Shown piece after piece: positions 11,871 through 23,439 of a stretch of 64,000 bases of DNA. Location of the stretch: the NCBI GenBank assembly GCA_003508835.1, contig PUFA01000116.1, forward strand, positions 5,786,366 to 5,850,365, read 5' to 3'. The position numbers were made by a program, and so were the translations under genes. Under the pieces are notes generated by a model, which was not told where the DNA came from, did no database searches, and saw only the letters and a list, made by a program, of their open reading frames with translations. Within the stretch, counting starts at the first letter, position 1. Each line of letters opens with the position of its first letter. This DNA is from Eonycteris spelaea. Lineage: Eukaryota; Chordata; Mammalia; Chiroptera; Pteropodidae.

Positions 11871-14598
11871 AACCCCCACAACTCACCAAGCGAACCATTA
11901 ATCTAACAAAAGGATCAGATATGGACACCACAATGAGACTTACATATTCCAGCACAATTTTACTTCTAGTTATTCTACCGACATCATCTATTAAAATTTC
12001 CTAATAGTATATACATTTTTGAAAAAGTGCCTACATACAACACAAATCAATCAAAACCACAGAACTGTTTCTATGGGCTTTTTTTTTTTTTTTGGCAATT
12101 ATATAAAGTAGTCCAATCGTAAACATTCAGCTTAAATCCCTTAGGTTGGCATTATTGCAAACATCTAATATTTAATCCAACAAACTTGACCTTACTGTAA
12201 TCAAGCGTGTTGACACCATTACTAAACACGGAAACGCTTTGAACCTCAGTTTCATTGGGTTACTTACACAAAAGGTTTAAATCAATAACTTATTCATATC
12301 TCAATTATTAGAATGGAGTTTTTTTTTCCTTTTTTTTTTTTTTTACAAGATGTGTAAAGTCTGAAGGCCTCTATTGTTGGTGAAATCTATAAATATGCAA
12401 TGTAATCTGACATGCTTAAATGTAAGGTATTGGACTAAGATTAAAATTATTCCCTGGCACATAGAGGTAAATAAAAAGATTTTCCCCCATGTGAAAAATA
12501 AAAAAAGGAATAAAATCCCTTCCAGAAAAAAAACCTTTTGTTGGCCTAAGTTGCAAGCAAGTTCTATGTTTACGTATATGAACACACATCTATGCATGTG
12601 TTTGCGTGTGTGTGTAGACATATATATGTGATTTGGAGAACCTCAGTTTCCCAGTTCAACTACAAGTCATATTTCAAGAGTCAGTTCCTTGAAGTTTTGA
12701 GTCACTTGTGCTCCTTTTAGGCACAATGCCTGTCCCCAATTCCTACAGCACAATATATTCTCTATTTAAACATGAGATTAAAATGAGCTTAGCATTCGTC
12801 AAGATGAAGAAACAGAACTCGAGTCACTTCATGTCTATCATACTGCGTGACCAGTTGGAGCTTATTCATGTTTAAAATTTTAAGTAGCGAAAACAGTATT
12901 TCTGTGAAGTACAGGCTTTTTGCTTGGTAAATGCAAATTTGGATCCATGTGGAAAATATTTTATTGCATGTGAATGAGACCTTTAACAAGAAGAGTATTA
13001 ATGTATTCTCATGTTGTAATTGTTGGTTATTTTTAAGTCTAAATAACGAATCAAGAGTATTGTGATTATTAGTGATTATTATATGATTATAGTGATTATT
13101 ATATTAGTGATATTATATTAAGGGGAATAACATTATTGCATAGACATAGACAAATAATCTAAGACATTATTTGCTTTGGTTAGTTAAATACACTTGTCCT
13201 ACCCTAGGAGGGAGGCAAAGGATTCTGGACCTTTCTATTAGCTGTTATGAAGAAGAGAAATTTCAAACCGAGAGATTCTCAGGGAAAGGTGACTTCCGCA
13301 GCAACCCTGTATCACCGTCTCCTTCCTTCCTCACGACAGAAATTTGGTAGCAGAGGGTCAACGTCCCCATTTCGAGCCCAGTATCCCCAGAATCTCCCAC
13401 GAAGGGTGTCTCCTTGAGCTAAGTCCCCCAACCTCCAGTCACCATGGCTCATCCCTGGGGCTGGAGGATTGTAGGGTCTGCGGCTAGAAAATTCTGTCCC
13501 TCGATGTGTCAAGGGGAGGGGAGCTTTTCAGAAGCGGGACGTGTCTACACCAGTAACTAACAGCATTTACGCTTGATGAGAGCATCAGCCAAGTGACGGG
13601 CTTGCCTCTTAGAGACTTTATTCCTCCGCTTTGTTCTCTAAGCTGCTTATGAAAAGGGCTCTTAGCTGGGGAAGAGAGACAAGGAGGACGAATCCCGAGT
13701 AAAAATTCTCGAAGCTGTCTTAGAATCCTCGTGTCAGTATTTACGGAACACTCACCATGGGCCAGGGACTGGGAACACAGCTGTGGATCACGGAGCTGCC
13801 GTGCCGTTCAGCATCCTGTGTGTTACGGTTTGCTGTCGCAGGAATGAAGGGCGCGTTGCCGTAAATCAAAGGACAGCCCCAAGGAGAGACTTTTATCAAA
13901 CGACAACAGTGCAGTGAGACTATTGCAAAATGGAGGTGTGTTAAGAGCTGTGCCGTGTGTCCAGGAAATGACCAGGGACCTCCTGGGGGAACCTGGGAAG
14001 CCATCACGAGATCTGGATGGCAGAAAGAGTTTGCCAGGTGCACCTGGCAGAAGACATGGCGTGTGTATCGGATGCGATCTTGGTTGACAGTGGCCGTCGT
14101 CACGGAAGGGCAGTTGTGAATTAACTCCAAACAGCTCCACATTAAGGTGTGAGCCCTGAAGAAGTGAACTCCAGGGGCCAATGCCTGAAATTAGAAAGGC
14201 AGTTTGCACGGAGAGGGAGTAGGACTGGACAGTCGAATGCTGTTGCAGGCGAGGGTGGTGGGGAGCAGGGAGCCGGCCGGGCTCTGCAGGGGGACCCTGC
14301 AGCCTACGAGAGGGAGCTTCCTCTAGCAGCTTGTGCCAGGGAAGCTGGGTTTATACCAGGTGAATTTTGATAAGGAAGGGCCTGCTGAGGAAGCATCATT
14401 GTACCAGCAGAGGAGAAGTAAGGGAAAGAAGATGGTGACAGCTTATTCACAGGTGCTGTCCTCCACCGTGGCCAGGGACAAACTTGTAGTTTCCAGTGAG
14501 GGGAGCTGGGAAAGGCTTCTGAGGGCTTCTGTGGGGGCAGTGGCTTCCCCTGGTAGGGGCAGGGCTCAGGAAGGCAGAGCCAACTCTCCCCTGTGACA
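11871..14598. other. Intergenic, no gene recognised
   Basis: Poly-T runs occur at about 12080 and 12320, with short GATTATTA-type repetition at about 13060-13120. No V-gene feature was seen before the relic at 14.6 kb. Confidence 0.4.
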
Positions 14599-14908
14599 GC
14601 CCTTTCTGTGGAGAGAGGAAGTGGCTGTGCTGTGACGTGGGTTAGCTGCTGGCAGGGGCTGGACTTGTCTGCAGGTTGGGAGAAATGCCGCCTTACTCTA
14701 AAAGTCGCCGTATCTCTTAGGGACTTCCCATCTGTTGGTACCCTGGCACCAACTGTAATGGCTTATGCTAGCCTCAACCCTGGCCCTGGTCTGGACTGGC
14801 ATATGTAGGTCACAGTACATATTTTGGTCACAGCACAGAGACATCTTCTTTTCTGACCCTGAAACCTAATAATCTGGAATGTTTGTGACATCAGCATCTA
14901 CGAATGTT
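14599..14908 (-). pseudogene. Decayed TRBV V-exon relic between TRBV27 and TRBV28
   Basis: On the minus strand the relic begins with a recognisable FR1 (VDADVTNIPDY, stop, VSGSEKKMSLCC), keeps DQNM followed by a truncated FR2, then a degraded EVPKRYGDF in the place of the usual GDVPDGY, and ends in QPLPAA where CASS should be. An RSS-like end follows at 14599-14637: heptamer CACGTCA, 23-bp spacer, nonamer ACAGAAAGG. It contains stop codons, a shortened CDR1-FR2 and several frame changes. I found no leader exon upstream. The FR1 resembles the TRBV24/25/27 clan but the family cannot be fixed. No counterpart is known to me between human TRBV27 and TRBV28. Confidence 0.7.
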
Positions 14909-15394
14909 GTGTTGTAACATCAACACCCATGGGTGTTATGGATGAAAAGGGATAATACCTAGAAAGAGAGTTTATGAGTGATGCTGAAGGATTACCACCA
15001 GACACAGACTTGACGTAGGAGTCTGGCAAACCAAGTTCAAGGACATTCTGCCTGTGGCCCATGAAGTGCGTATTCTAAGGCGACAGAGAGCTATACAACA
15101 GAGACGGCCCAGTGCTCATGGCAGACGAGTTCATGGGGGAGAGGGGGTCTGTGTTAGCTCTGGCATTATAAAACAAGACCTGGACACCAGTGAGCCAGCC
15201 TGTGACATCAGCATGTCTACCAGTTGTCTGTCTATGCTCAGCGCCACCTTCCAGACTAAGAAGCCATGCTCATTTTCTCTGTCACAGCTGATGGGATTTT
15301 TATATACGACTCGTCAACTCAGAATGAAAGTTGCTGGTGGCCCTGTTTACACAAGGCCTATAGTGGTACGATTTTATCTTTATTGCCTTTTAGC
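14909..15394. other. Intergenic upstream of the V relic
   Basis: Searched for a leader exon of the relic and found none. Nothing else was recognised. Confidence 0.35.
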
Positions 15395-15600
15395 CTCAAA
15401 AAAATTTTTTTTTTTTATTTATCTTTTCTTTTTCAAATACGGTTGACATACAATATTAGTTTCAGGCGCTTAAATGTCTTACCTCTCTATGTACACTAAT
15501 ATTTCAGCATCACGCAAATTTTTACTAATGTACAGCGATTAAATTTTCCAGGTTTTTCTATAGCCTGGATCCTTAGTATGCATCTTTATCATTTTTAGTG
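15395..15600 (-). mobile_element. LINE-1 3' end fragment
   Basis: A T-rich head (reverse complement of an A tail) is followed by ggttgacatacaatattagt and ttcaggcgcttaaatg. This is the antisense of an L1 3' end that I associate with laurasiatherian L1s. Confidence 0.55.
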
Positions 15601-17339
15601 TCTCCCTAAACTCCTCTTCAAAATTACTTTTACCAATTTACCTAAACCTCCAAATCTATATCCGTTCCACTGACTCTCCTGTTATAAAGATTTTCATCTT
15701 CGACAACTTTCCTTAGTGAGAAACATGCCAGTTTCCCTTCTCCTGAGCCTGCAACGATCACGCTCTGTCACCTTCCGTCTGATGGCTGAAACCACCTGTC
15801 ATCGAGGACTGTGATACAGAAGGGAAGCGACTCTCATACCCATATTCTTTTTCTCTTCTATTCTCTCCAGACACACACCACCGTCCGGCCCAGCCACTCT
15901 GCTGTGCGACCCTGTGCTCTTTTTTTTTTTTACCTTCCTTAATTTAGTCCAAACACTGAAACGTGTGGGTCTCCTAGTTTAGCCCGGGTCTAGAATATGT
16001 CTTCTGGTCTGTATTTTTGTCTTTTAGTCTTAGACATTTCCTTTCGCTGTTTGTTTTGTTTGTTTAATGTTTGTTCAACTAAGAACATATCTCGTGTCTG
16101 TTTTTCATCTTCGAGGATTGTAGGCAACCTCAAACAAAGAAGCTGGAGAAAATGATGGCTTCTCCTTTCAAGGGGGAGGGACCTGGATTCCCGGATGGCC
16201 AGGAAAAATCTAACATTTCATCTGTGCGATTGTGTGTCACTCTATGTGCATGTATCCGCCTCTTAAAATTTTTTTTTCATGCAGTTTGGTCATGTTTAGT
16301 TTTTATTTTATTTGTGTGTGTGTGTGTGTGTGTGTGAAATACACATATTCAGTGTTCAGTTATACTCAGGAACCAATTGTAAGGACTGGTGTTGAACTGG
16401 GCTTCATGCTTGTCTTGCAAAACTCTTGTTTGTGACATGGAAAACCAGGTGTATTACATTTGTTTTCATCCAGGTTGGCAGGGGGATTCAGTTTGAGGAT
16501 ATGACAGTGACTAGAGTTGGAAGTGCTGACGGAGAATAAGTGACATTATCACGTGGAAGTTGTATAAACTGTGTTGGAGCTCGGATTAGATATCCGGCTA
16601 GAATATGAAACTGGAGAGTTATTAAAATATTGATTTTTGTTAAAGCGATGAACTTGGATGATATTGTTCAGGAGAAGTAGGTAAAATAATAAGCAAAGGG
16701 AAAAGGATGGAATACTGAAGAAAACCATTTTTTAAGGGAAGAGTGTAGAAATAGTCCACCAAGAACATTGGCAATGAGTGAATCAAAAATTAATATTAAA
16801 TTACGAATAGCAGTCTGAATCTGCAAATTCACTAAACATCTCTGTAAGACCTTGGGCATCAAGAAACGGAACTGCAGTCTTGCTCCTCCAGTACAGGGAA
16901 GGAAAAGGAAAAGCTTGCGCCAAGGGCTTCCTCTTGTCCATCATTAACAAACAGAGCGACCACTTTGCAGGAAACCGTCCCTGGGAGTGACAGTGGAACC
17001 CTCTGCGAGCAGCAACAGGGTCTGCAGGATCGTATCGCTTGGCGAGTAAAATGGTACAGAGCAAAAGCGTCAGCCGTGGCTGGCTGGTAGCTTAGGGCCC
17101 AGCAGAAAAAGAAAAGGATCCCATGGGCACAGTGGTACACAGAGCGGCAGCGACATCCTCGTAGGGCACGTCCACAGGGGAAATGCGAGGCTGGAACAGA
17201 GGAAGAATAAACACTACCAGAGCGCACGACTTGTCCTGTTTAAATACACATGTGGGAAATACTCCTGGAATCTCCCCAAACTGTGTGGGAGAAGAGTCTG
17301 CAGGGAGCTTAGATCCTGGACTGGTTAGAGGGGTTTGGG
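15601..17339. other. Intergenic, with a (TG)n run
   Basis: A TG microsatellite lies at about 16312-16336. No gene, RSS or leader was recognised. Confidence 0.4.
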
Positions 17340-18240
17340 GGACCTGATCTAAAAGAAGACTGTTCATTCACTAATTCTACTCTCTTCAGGCACTCTGGTA
17401 AGTGTGAAGATAAAAAAAAAAAAGTGAACAGTATACACACGTCCCTGCTTTCATTCACCTCAGCATCTATTAGCGTAAATTTAAAGCACAAACAATCGAG
17501 AATGTTAATTGTCATGAACATAGACATTCCAACTGCTGTAAGCGGGCCCAGGAGAGGAACGACCCCGGTCAGGGATTGAAGGAGAACTTCCTGGAGGCAA
17601 TGCCTTCTCAGCTCGTATGCGAAGGAATCGTAGGTCAGGGAGCTGAGAGATGGAATGTGTCTGGTAGACTGGAAGTCACTTTGGTAACTGGAGGAAAGAG
17701 GACATTCACGCTAGGAAGGCAGAGAGGTAGGCGAAGGCCACAGCCCACGGATGGTGTTGAGAGGCTTCTAAAGTAACATCAACTTGAGACTTTAGCTAGG
17801 TTGATGCAAGACGCCGATGGGTGTTAAACTCCAGAGAGTGGCTTGTGGGTGGGGACAGGTAGCAACCTGGAAGCGAGAGTAATTACTTGGAAGATGGTTT
17901 AAGAATCCAGGCGAGAAATGACATTTGGCTGCACCATGGTATGTTCGTTGAGGTTAGAAAAATTGGTAAAACTTGCAAGGAATTTAATACCTGGAAACGT
18001 GCAGGGGCTGGGCATGGATTAGATGTGGAAGGAGAGTATGTCTCTGGCTTGGGCATTTGGGTAGATGGCACGATCCTTTGCTGAGCTGAGAAAAATGGGA
18101 GACGTCAGGTTTGGCAAACGACCCAGAAGATGCTACTCCACTAAGTGACAAAACATCTAGGGGTGGCACCGAGGATACGGGACAAGATTGTGTTGACCCA
18201 TTGGATCGAAATGGGAAGTTCGGTTTGGGCAGGAACAAAG
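17340..18240 (+). repeat. Old dispersed mammalian repeat, unassigned (possibly L2-related)
   Basis: Text such as gtccctgctttcattcacct, gaacttcctggaggcaatgc and gtatgtctctggcttgggca follows the order of an ancient mammalian repeat. It is of the same kind as the 4.4-4.76 kb fragment. Confidence 0.4.
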
Positions 18241-18542
18241 CCCAGGAAGGAGAAAGGATGGCCGTGCGCACCGAATCGCTTTTTTTTTTTTTTTTTTTTA
18301 GGATAGGAAGCCCTTACCCGTGGAGCCAGACCTGATGCGGTTAGCTCGTCCTGCCTTCACTTCAGCGAGCTCATTGGTACAGCCACTGAGGGGAGGACAC
18401 ATCACAGAGGGCCTGCACGGCTCGGGGCCCCCGAAGCTGGCGAGTCGGGAAAGACATCTATGGGCAGGGAGGGTGGGGGAAGATTTCCCTCCTGGTTGTG
18501 GTGGGGCCTCCCAAGGGAGGAGCCACCTTGCTCCTGCGGCTG

Positions 18543-18581
18543 CCTTTTTGTGTGATGAGCAGCTGGCTCTATAGTGCTGTG
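18543..18581 (-). other. 23-RSS of TRBV27
   Basis: Heptamer CACAGCA, 23-bp spacer, nonamer ACAAAAAGG. The heptamer and nonamer are the same as those of the TRBV28 RSS. Confidence 0.9.
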
Positions 18582-19044
18582 TACTCACTGCTGGCACAGA
18601 AGTACAGGGAGGTCTGTTGGTGCTGGCTGACTCCAGGGTCAGAGAGAAGTTCTTTTTTCGAGAGACCTTGTACCCATCAGGGATCTCTCCCTTGTCAATG
18701 ATGCCAACATTAATTGAATAGTAGATCAGCCTTAGACCCAGCTCGGGGTCTGTCGATACCAGTACATAGTGTCATGGTTCATGTTCTGAGAACAAGTCAC
18801 TGTCACGTTCTTTGTGGTCTGTGCGATGAGATATCTCGGGGTCTGGGTCACTTCGGCTTCCATGGGGCCTGTGAGGGAAGATGACAGAGCTAGAGACAGC
18901 CCAGGAGGTCACCTGATGCTGCAGCCTCGGGGAAACAACTTGAGCTAAGACCTGCAAGCCACAGCCAAGGGTTGCCCACCTGTTCTGGGACTCACCTGCT
19001 CCCAGGAGACAAAGCGCGACATAGCCCAGGAGCCAGGAGCCCAT
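18582..19044 (-). pseudogene. TRBV27: TRBV27, frame broken by two one-base deletions
   Basis: The leader 18996-19044 reads MGSWLLGYVALCLLGAG (human TRBV27: MGPQLLGYVVLCLLGAG) with a GTGAGT donor. The V exon is 18582-18868. FR1 reads MEAEVTQTPRYLIAQTTKNV, with the first Cys in [12 protein letters not shown] and FR2 MYWYRQ. After RQ one base is missing (cgacagaccccgag where cgacaagaccc... is expected), producing an early stop. The frame then reads LGLRLIYYS and [21 protein letters not shown] second base is missing in the AACCAGACC stretch, just before the [19 protein letters not shown]. FR3 is also two codons short. The RSS is excellent. Either a recent pseudogene or a functional gene with base-calling errors. 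Confidence 0.85.
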
Positions 19045-19171
19045 GGCAGTGTCACACAGGTGTCTGCCAGCCCTGGAGGTTCCCGTTGGTTTCTGTAGAG
19101 TCTCCATCTCTGAAGCTACTTAGCCCTCATTTTCCGGGGAGAGGCCACTCCCCTTTTCTCAGAGGGCTGAC

Positions 19172-19179
19172 TGACGTGT
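19172..19179. promoter_or_regulatory. CRE-like site upstream of TRBV27
   Basis: The plus strand reads TGACGTGT about 128 bp upstream of the ATG. TRBV23 and TRBV21 carry the same octamer core upstream of their leaders. Confidence 0.45.
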
Positions 19180-20265
19180 AACAGGCAACCGATGCTGGCC
19201 ACGCGGGCTGTGATCACTGACATTTCCTTGCTCTGCTTTGAGGCTGCCTGTTTCTACGCATTTGCCAGTGTCTTATTAGTATGCTCTTATCAGATGTGGC
19301 AAATATTTTCGTATTTGCCTTTTATGGTGAAAATCGTTGTCACATGTCTGATTCTCACGGAAATGTGAAAACATGACACTTCACGCTCTCATCAAAACGG
19401 CACTTTGGATTGTCCTTATTTCTACTCTGCAGAAAAAGTTCCAACTGTATTTCCTGTCCTTGTCTATCCACTGATACATTTTTAAGCCACTACCCTTTTA
19501 AAAGAGTCTGTGTGTAAAAACAGTCGAATCCATACCACGGACTATTTCATCGGTCTGTATCCGGTTCTGAACCCTAGACACGGGGCTGTTCCCTCAGCTC
19601 TCTCCTTCCCAGGTCACCACGTTCAAGAGTTTTGAGAACTTTACTTCTTCAATGCTGGGCAGGCTCCAGTGTCCCTTATGAAGGGACGGGAGAGAAGGAA
19701 GAATCCACTAGCTGGCCAGGAGCTCTGAGGGTCTCCGCCATCGCTGCACTTTGATGCAATGCCTGTCCTCTGTGCCGTCCATCCCTAGCATCTATCCAGG
19801 GTCCTCATCAGCGCTCGCTCTCAGCCTCCTCCTCTGAGATGCTGCTGAGTCATCTGCTGCCTCTCGCATCCGTCCTTCCTGGAACCAGTATCTCGACAAC
19901 AATTATTATCCCTGCTTCTACCCAAGCCAGGAGCCATTTCTTAAAACCCTTGTAGGAGAACACACATTTTTTTTTCCCTTTAACTATATAAAAAAAAAAT
20001 TTTTTTCCCCAAGGGTAATCCTGATCCAAGATGTAGACTAGAACTTTCGCCTCATGTCAAATCCTGTTTTACTTATGCTCAGGCCATTTTGGTTCTGAGG
20101 AGGTCACTCTATTTTCCTATACTTCATGGTTAACCTGAGAAAGACCCCATGGGAGATACTTCTATATTGGGTTTCCTTTTGATTAGTGACACAGTGTTCG
20201 AGTCTATCAAACTTTCTCTTTTATCATTTCTGATAAATGTAATGTTTATCGTAAGGAATATGTTA
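19180..20265. other. Intergenic, no gene recognised
   Basis: No V-gene parts were seen. A- and T-runs lie at about 19970-20010. Confidence 0.4.
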
Positions 20266-20282
20266 GTGCCCTCTGGTGGAAT
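20266..20282 (-). promoter_or_regulatory. CTCF-like motif between TRBV26 and TRBV27
   Basis: The plus strand reads GTGCCCTCTGGTGGAAT. Its reverse complement contains CCACCAGAGGGCA, a strong match to the CTCF core. Confidence 0.6.
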
Positions 20283-20293
20283 ATTGCTGCAGT

Positions 20294-20745
20294 AGGCAGA
20301 ATAATGGCCTCTTAGAGGTATTCAGTTCATAGCAACCTGTAAACGTTTAGATTGCAAGAGGAAATGCGGTTAAGGTTGCTAATTGGCTGACCTTGAGCTA
20401 GGGCGAGAGCATCTTGGGTCATCCAGGTGGGCCCAGTCTAATCACCCGGGTCTTTAAAAGCCAAGAACCCTTCCCAGCTGTGTTTAGAGGGAGACGTGAG
20501 CATGGAAAAAGGAACAGAGGGGTGGAACGTTGCCGGCTTTGAAGACAGAAGAAGTCGAGCCAGAAGGTAAGGCGAGGCAGTTGGATTCTCTTCTGCAGCC
20601 TTCGGAAAGAAACGTAGCCCTTTCAATACATACATGTCAGCTGACCGAGACCTGCACGGAACTTCTGACCTCCAGAACTGTAAGGCCGTATATTTCTGTT
20701 GGGTCAAGCCACTAAGCATGTAGCGGTCTGTCATAGGCGGCACCG
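20294..20745 (+). mobile_element. MLT1-type MaLR LTR
   Basis: The classical MLT1 order is visible: gcagaataatggcctctta, ggtgggcccagtctaatcac, ccggctttgaagacagaaga, acttctgacctccagaactg and gggtcaagccactaagcatg. It is a non-coding solo LTR. Confidence 0.8.
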
Positions 20746-20884
20746 GAAAACAAACACGATCACCGAGACTCAAAGTCTGTGGCGAGACGCGGTGAGAAAG
20801 GGAAATGCAGAGGAAGGGGTGACAACCGGGCAGGTGGGGCTCGGGCTCCTGGGGGCGGGGCCCCCACACACGTGGCTTTGCCAT

Positions 20885-20965
20885 TCTTGTGCAGAGATGC
20901 CGCTCTGATCAACTGCTGGGGCAGAGGGACTCAGGCGGCTGGCTGTGCTGACTTTTCTTGGCATT
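20885..20965 (-). pseudogene. Possible 3' stub of a V gene, cut by an LTR
   Basis: The minus strand reads a GTCAGCACAGCCAG...GTCCCTCTGCCCCAGCAGTTGA run resembling the end of a V exon (SA..., then a CASS-like CPSS), followed within a short distance by ACAAGAATG, which could be a nonamer remnant. The would-be spacer is too short. The 5' side is replaced by the LTR that starts at about 20985. Weak, because only about 80 bp support it. Confidence 0.3.
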
Positions 20966-20984
20966 TGTTCTCCCCCGGTGTGGC

Positions 20985-21545
20985 AGACAGAGTCCTGAGA
21001 CGGACCCACACTGACCTCCGCCCGGGCGCGTCCTCCCCTCCCTTAGAGTGTAGGTGGGACCTATAAAGTTGACGAGATGCTGCTCCCATGATTATATTTG
21101 GCTATTACATTATATTATTGTATTTGGAAGGGCTATTATCCACATGGATCTATTCTAATGGCACACGAGCCCTGCAAGAGCACAGCTTTCTCCAGCTGCT
21201 AGCAGGAGAGGAGGTCAGAGAGCTTTTTGAAGCATAAAAAGAATTTAATGTGCGTTTCTAGCTTTGAGGAAGAGAGGACTGGAGAGAGACCGTGGGAACC
21301 TGAGGGCAACCCCCAGTGACAGCCAGTGAGGAAACAGGGTCGGAAGTCCTACCACAAGGAACAGAATCCTGCCACGGGTAGGAATGCGCCCAGAGGAGAA
21401 GCTGGGCTTAGAACGAGAGGATGCAGCCACGTGACACCTCGATTTCGGCCTCATGAGACCCCCGCGCAGAGAACCAGCCACACTGCCCTGGGCGTGTGAC
21501 GTGTGCAACTGTAAGATAAGAAATTGGTGTTGCTTCAACCCCCCT
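20985..21545 (+). mobile_element. MaLR-type LTR
   Basis: Contains gtaggtgggacctataaagt, cccccagtgacagccagtga, cctcgatttcggcctcatga and actgtaagataagaaattgg in the order of an old MaLR LTR. It lies between TRBV26 and the possible V stub. Confidence 0.6.
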
Positions 21546-22034
21546 TTACTTCCTCCTCCCTCTGGGTGATCCCGAGCCCACAGACTGTCCACAAACTCTT
21601 CACTGCCCTCTATGGCCTCTTTCACTGATGCTCTTACATTCACACCTGAGAAAGTCCCTCTATGCTGCCTACTTTTCTATACAAACGTGATCTGTCATTG
21701 AGAGACTCCACTGAAGAATCTTTGAGGATCTTTTCAGATCTGAGAGTTATTTTTTCTTGATCAGAATTCAATTTCATCAGGATCTAGATCTAGATCTGAA
21801 AACTGAAGTTTGCCGAGGAAAATATTTACGTTACGGTAAAGCCCTCTGGCCTAGAGAAATACCGACCGGGGCGAAGACATTGATTACCATAGGAAAGGGG
21901 TCTTCGGTGGGGACAGGAATGGGAAAAGACAAGCGAGGGATATCAAAGTGAAGGCAATGCCTTGGCGCAGGCTCGTGAGGGAACCTGACAGGTCAGGAAT
22001 CTCGAGGATGGTGTCCTCACTCCTTGGTTTGCAT

Positions 22035-22073
22035 CTATTTTGTGCAGAGGGAACGTGGCCGTGCATTGTGATG
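22035..22073 (-). other. Degenerate 23-RSS of TRBV26
   Basis: The nonamer ACAAAATAG is well kept at the right distance, but the heptamer position reads CATCACA, losing the essential CAC start. This RSS is probably inactive. Confidence 0.7.
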
Positions 22074-22557
22074 GGTAGGCTGCTGGCGCAGAGGTACACA
22101 GATGTCTGGGTGCTGTGGGCTGACACCAGGGTCAGGGGGAAGTACTGCAGGTCATTTCAAGAGACACGATACCCCCTTGGGGACGTCTCCTTTGTTAATG
22201 GCGTTGGGACCACTTGAGGAGTGGATCAGCTGCAGCCCAAACCCTGGGTCTGGGCGATACCAGTACATTGTGAAATGATTCATATTCTGAGAACACAGCA
22301 GACTTAATTCTTTTCTTGTCCCTGAGGCTATGTGTTTGGGGAGCTGTGTGACTACAGCATCCTGGAAACCTGTGTAAAAAAGGACAACAAATCAAAGCAG
22401 AGCCTGCTTGTTATTGAGGGAGACAGATGACACATTTCTGAGGAAATGTTTTGTAGTGGGAGCCTGGGAAGCCAGTCACAGGGTCCCTCGCCTGCATCCG
22501 GGACTCATCTACACCAACGAGGCAAAAGACGACGCAGGAGAGGAGCCTGTTGCTCAT
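22074..22557 (-). pseudogene. TRBV26: TRBV26 pseudogene
   Basis: The leader 22509-22557 reads MSNRLLSCVVFCLVGV (human TRBV26: MSNRLLCCVIICLLRAG), but its donor is ATGAGT instead of GTGAGT. The V exon 22074-22369 reads FQDAVVTQLPKHIASGTRKE, CSQNMNHFTMYWYRPDPGFG, then KGDVPK. One extra G shifts the frame at PKG. Correcting for that, the next part would read YRVS, stop (TGA), NDLQYFPLTLVSAHSTQTS, VYLCASSLP. The heptamer is also lost. As I recall, human TRBV26 carries an in-frame stop in the same HVS-stop-N position, so the nonsense change may be old. Four independent defects make this a genuine pseudogene. Confidence 0.88.
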
Positions 22558-23439
22558 GGCAACATCAGATGAAGAATGCTGTCTGGGACTGTGAAGAATT
22601 TAGTCTCTGATACCAACACTTGTCACCTACTTCCTGGCCAGAGACCACACCCTCCTCCCTCACTGCTTCAGAAAAGAATCGAAAGCCTCGGACTTAGCAG
22701 AATGTGATGGCTTCATCTCTCCAGGTCACATAATTGTGTTGTTCTTCTTTTGAAGAATCGTCACGGCAATTTTTTTTTTTTTTTTTGCATTTATGAATGT
22801 TCCGATTTTCCTCACGTGATACCCTTTTTTGGTATGGCAGGTTTTCGCCTTGTGAATTTTTACGAGACTTATGGTAACCCGAGTTGTGTTTCGTGGACAC
22901 TTGAGTGTTGCGTCTGAACCCTTCTCGTGGAACTCTTTTCCACTTTATCCTTTTTCCCGACTTCAAATTCCCCTCTGCAAGTACTGTGCCTCTTTAGTCA
23001 ATGTCATTCATGTCCACGAACGCCGTACTCTGTATGCTTGCCGTGTCATGCCTATGTCCTTTCTCTTTGCGTGGGCTGGTTTTTAAGGGAGGGAACAGGT
23101 GGGGTGGAGGGCATGGAGCAACCAGGTGTACAGAAACTTAGGAAAATCGAGTCAGTGCTAAAACTTCGGTGACGATTTGGATCTGTCCCGCCAGAGGGTC
23201 CTCCAGATAGAACTTGGATATGGACAAATGCTGATGCGAGGACTCGTAGCAGCTGTTTTCCTGTGAGTGATCTACTAACTGCTCTGAAAAATGCTTGCTT
23301 TGGAGAGAGAAAGCACTTTAAGGAAATTGGGGGAAGGTGGTCACCTCAAAAAGCTGAAGCTTGAATGTCATTGACGTGACTCTCTGCTATTTAACATTAT
23401 TTCTAGGAAGATGATTTTTTCCACTCAAATTCTAGGTTG
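22558..23439. other. Intergenic, no gene recognised
   Basis: Contains a poly-T run at about 22770. No leader or V-exon segment was seen. Confidence 0.35.
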
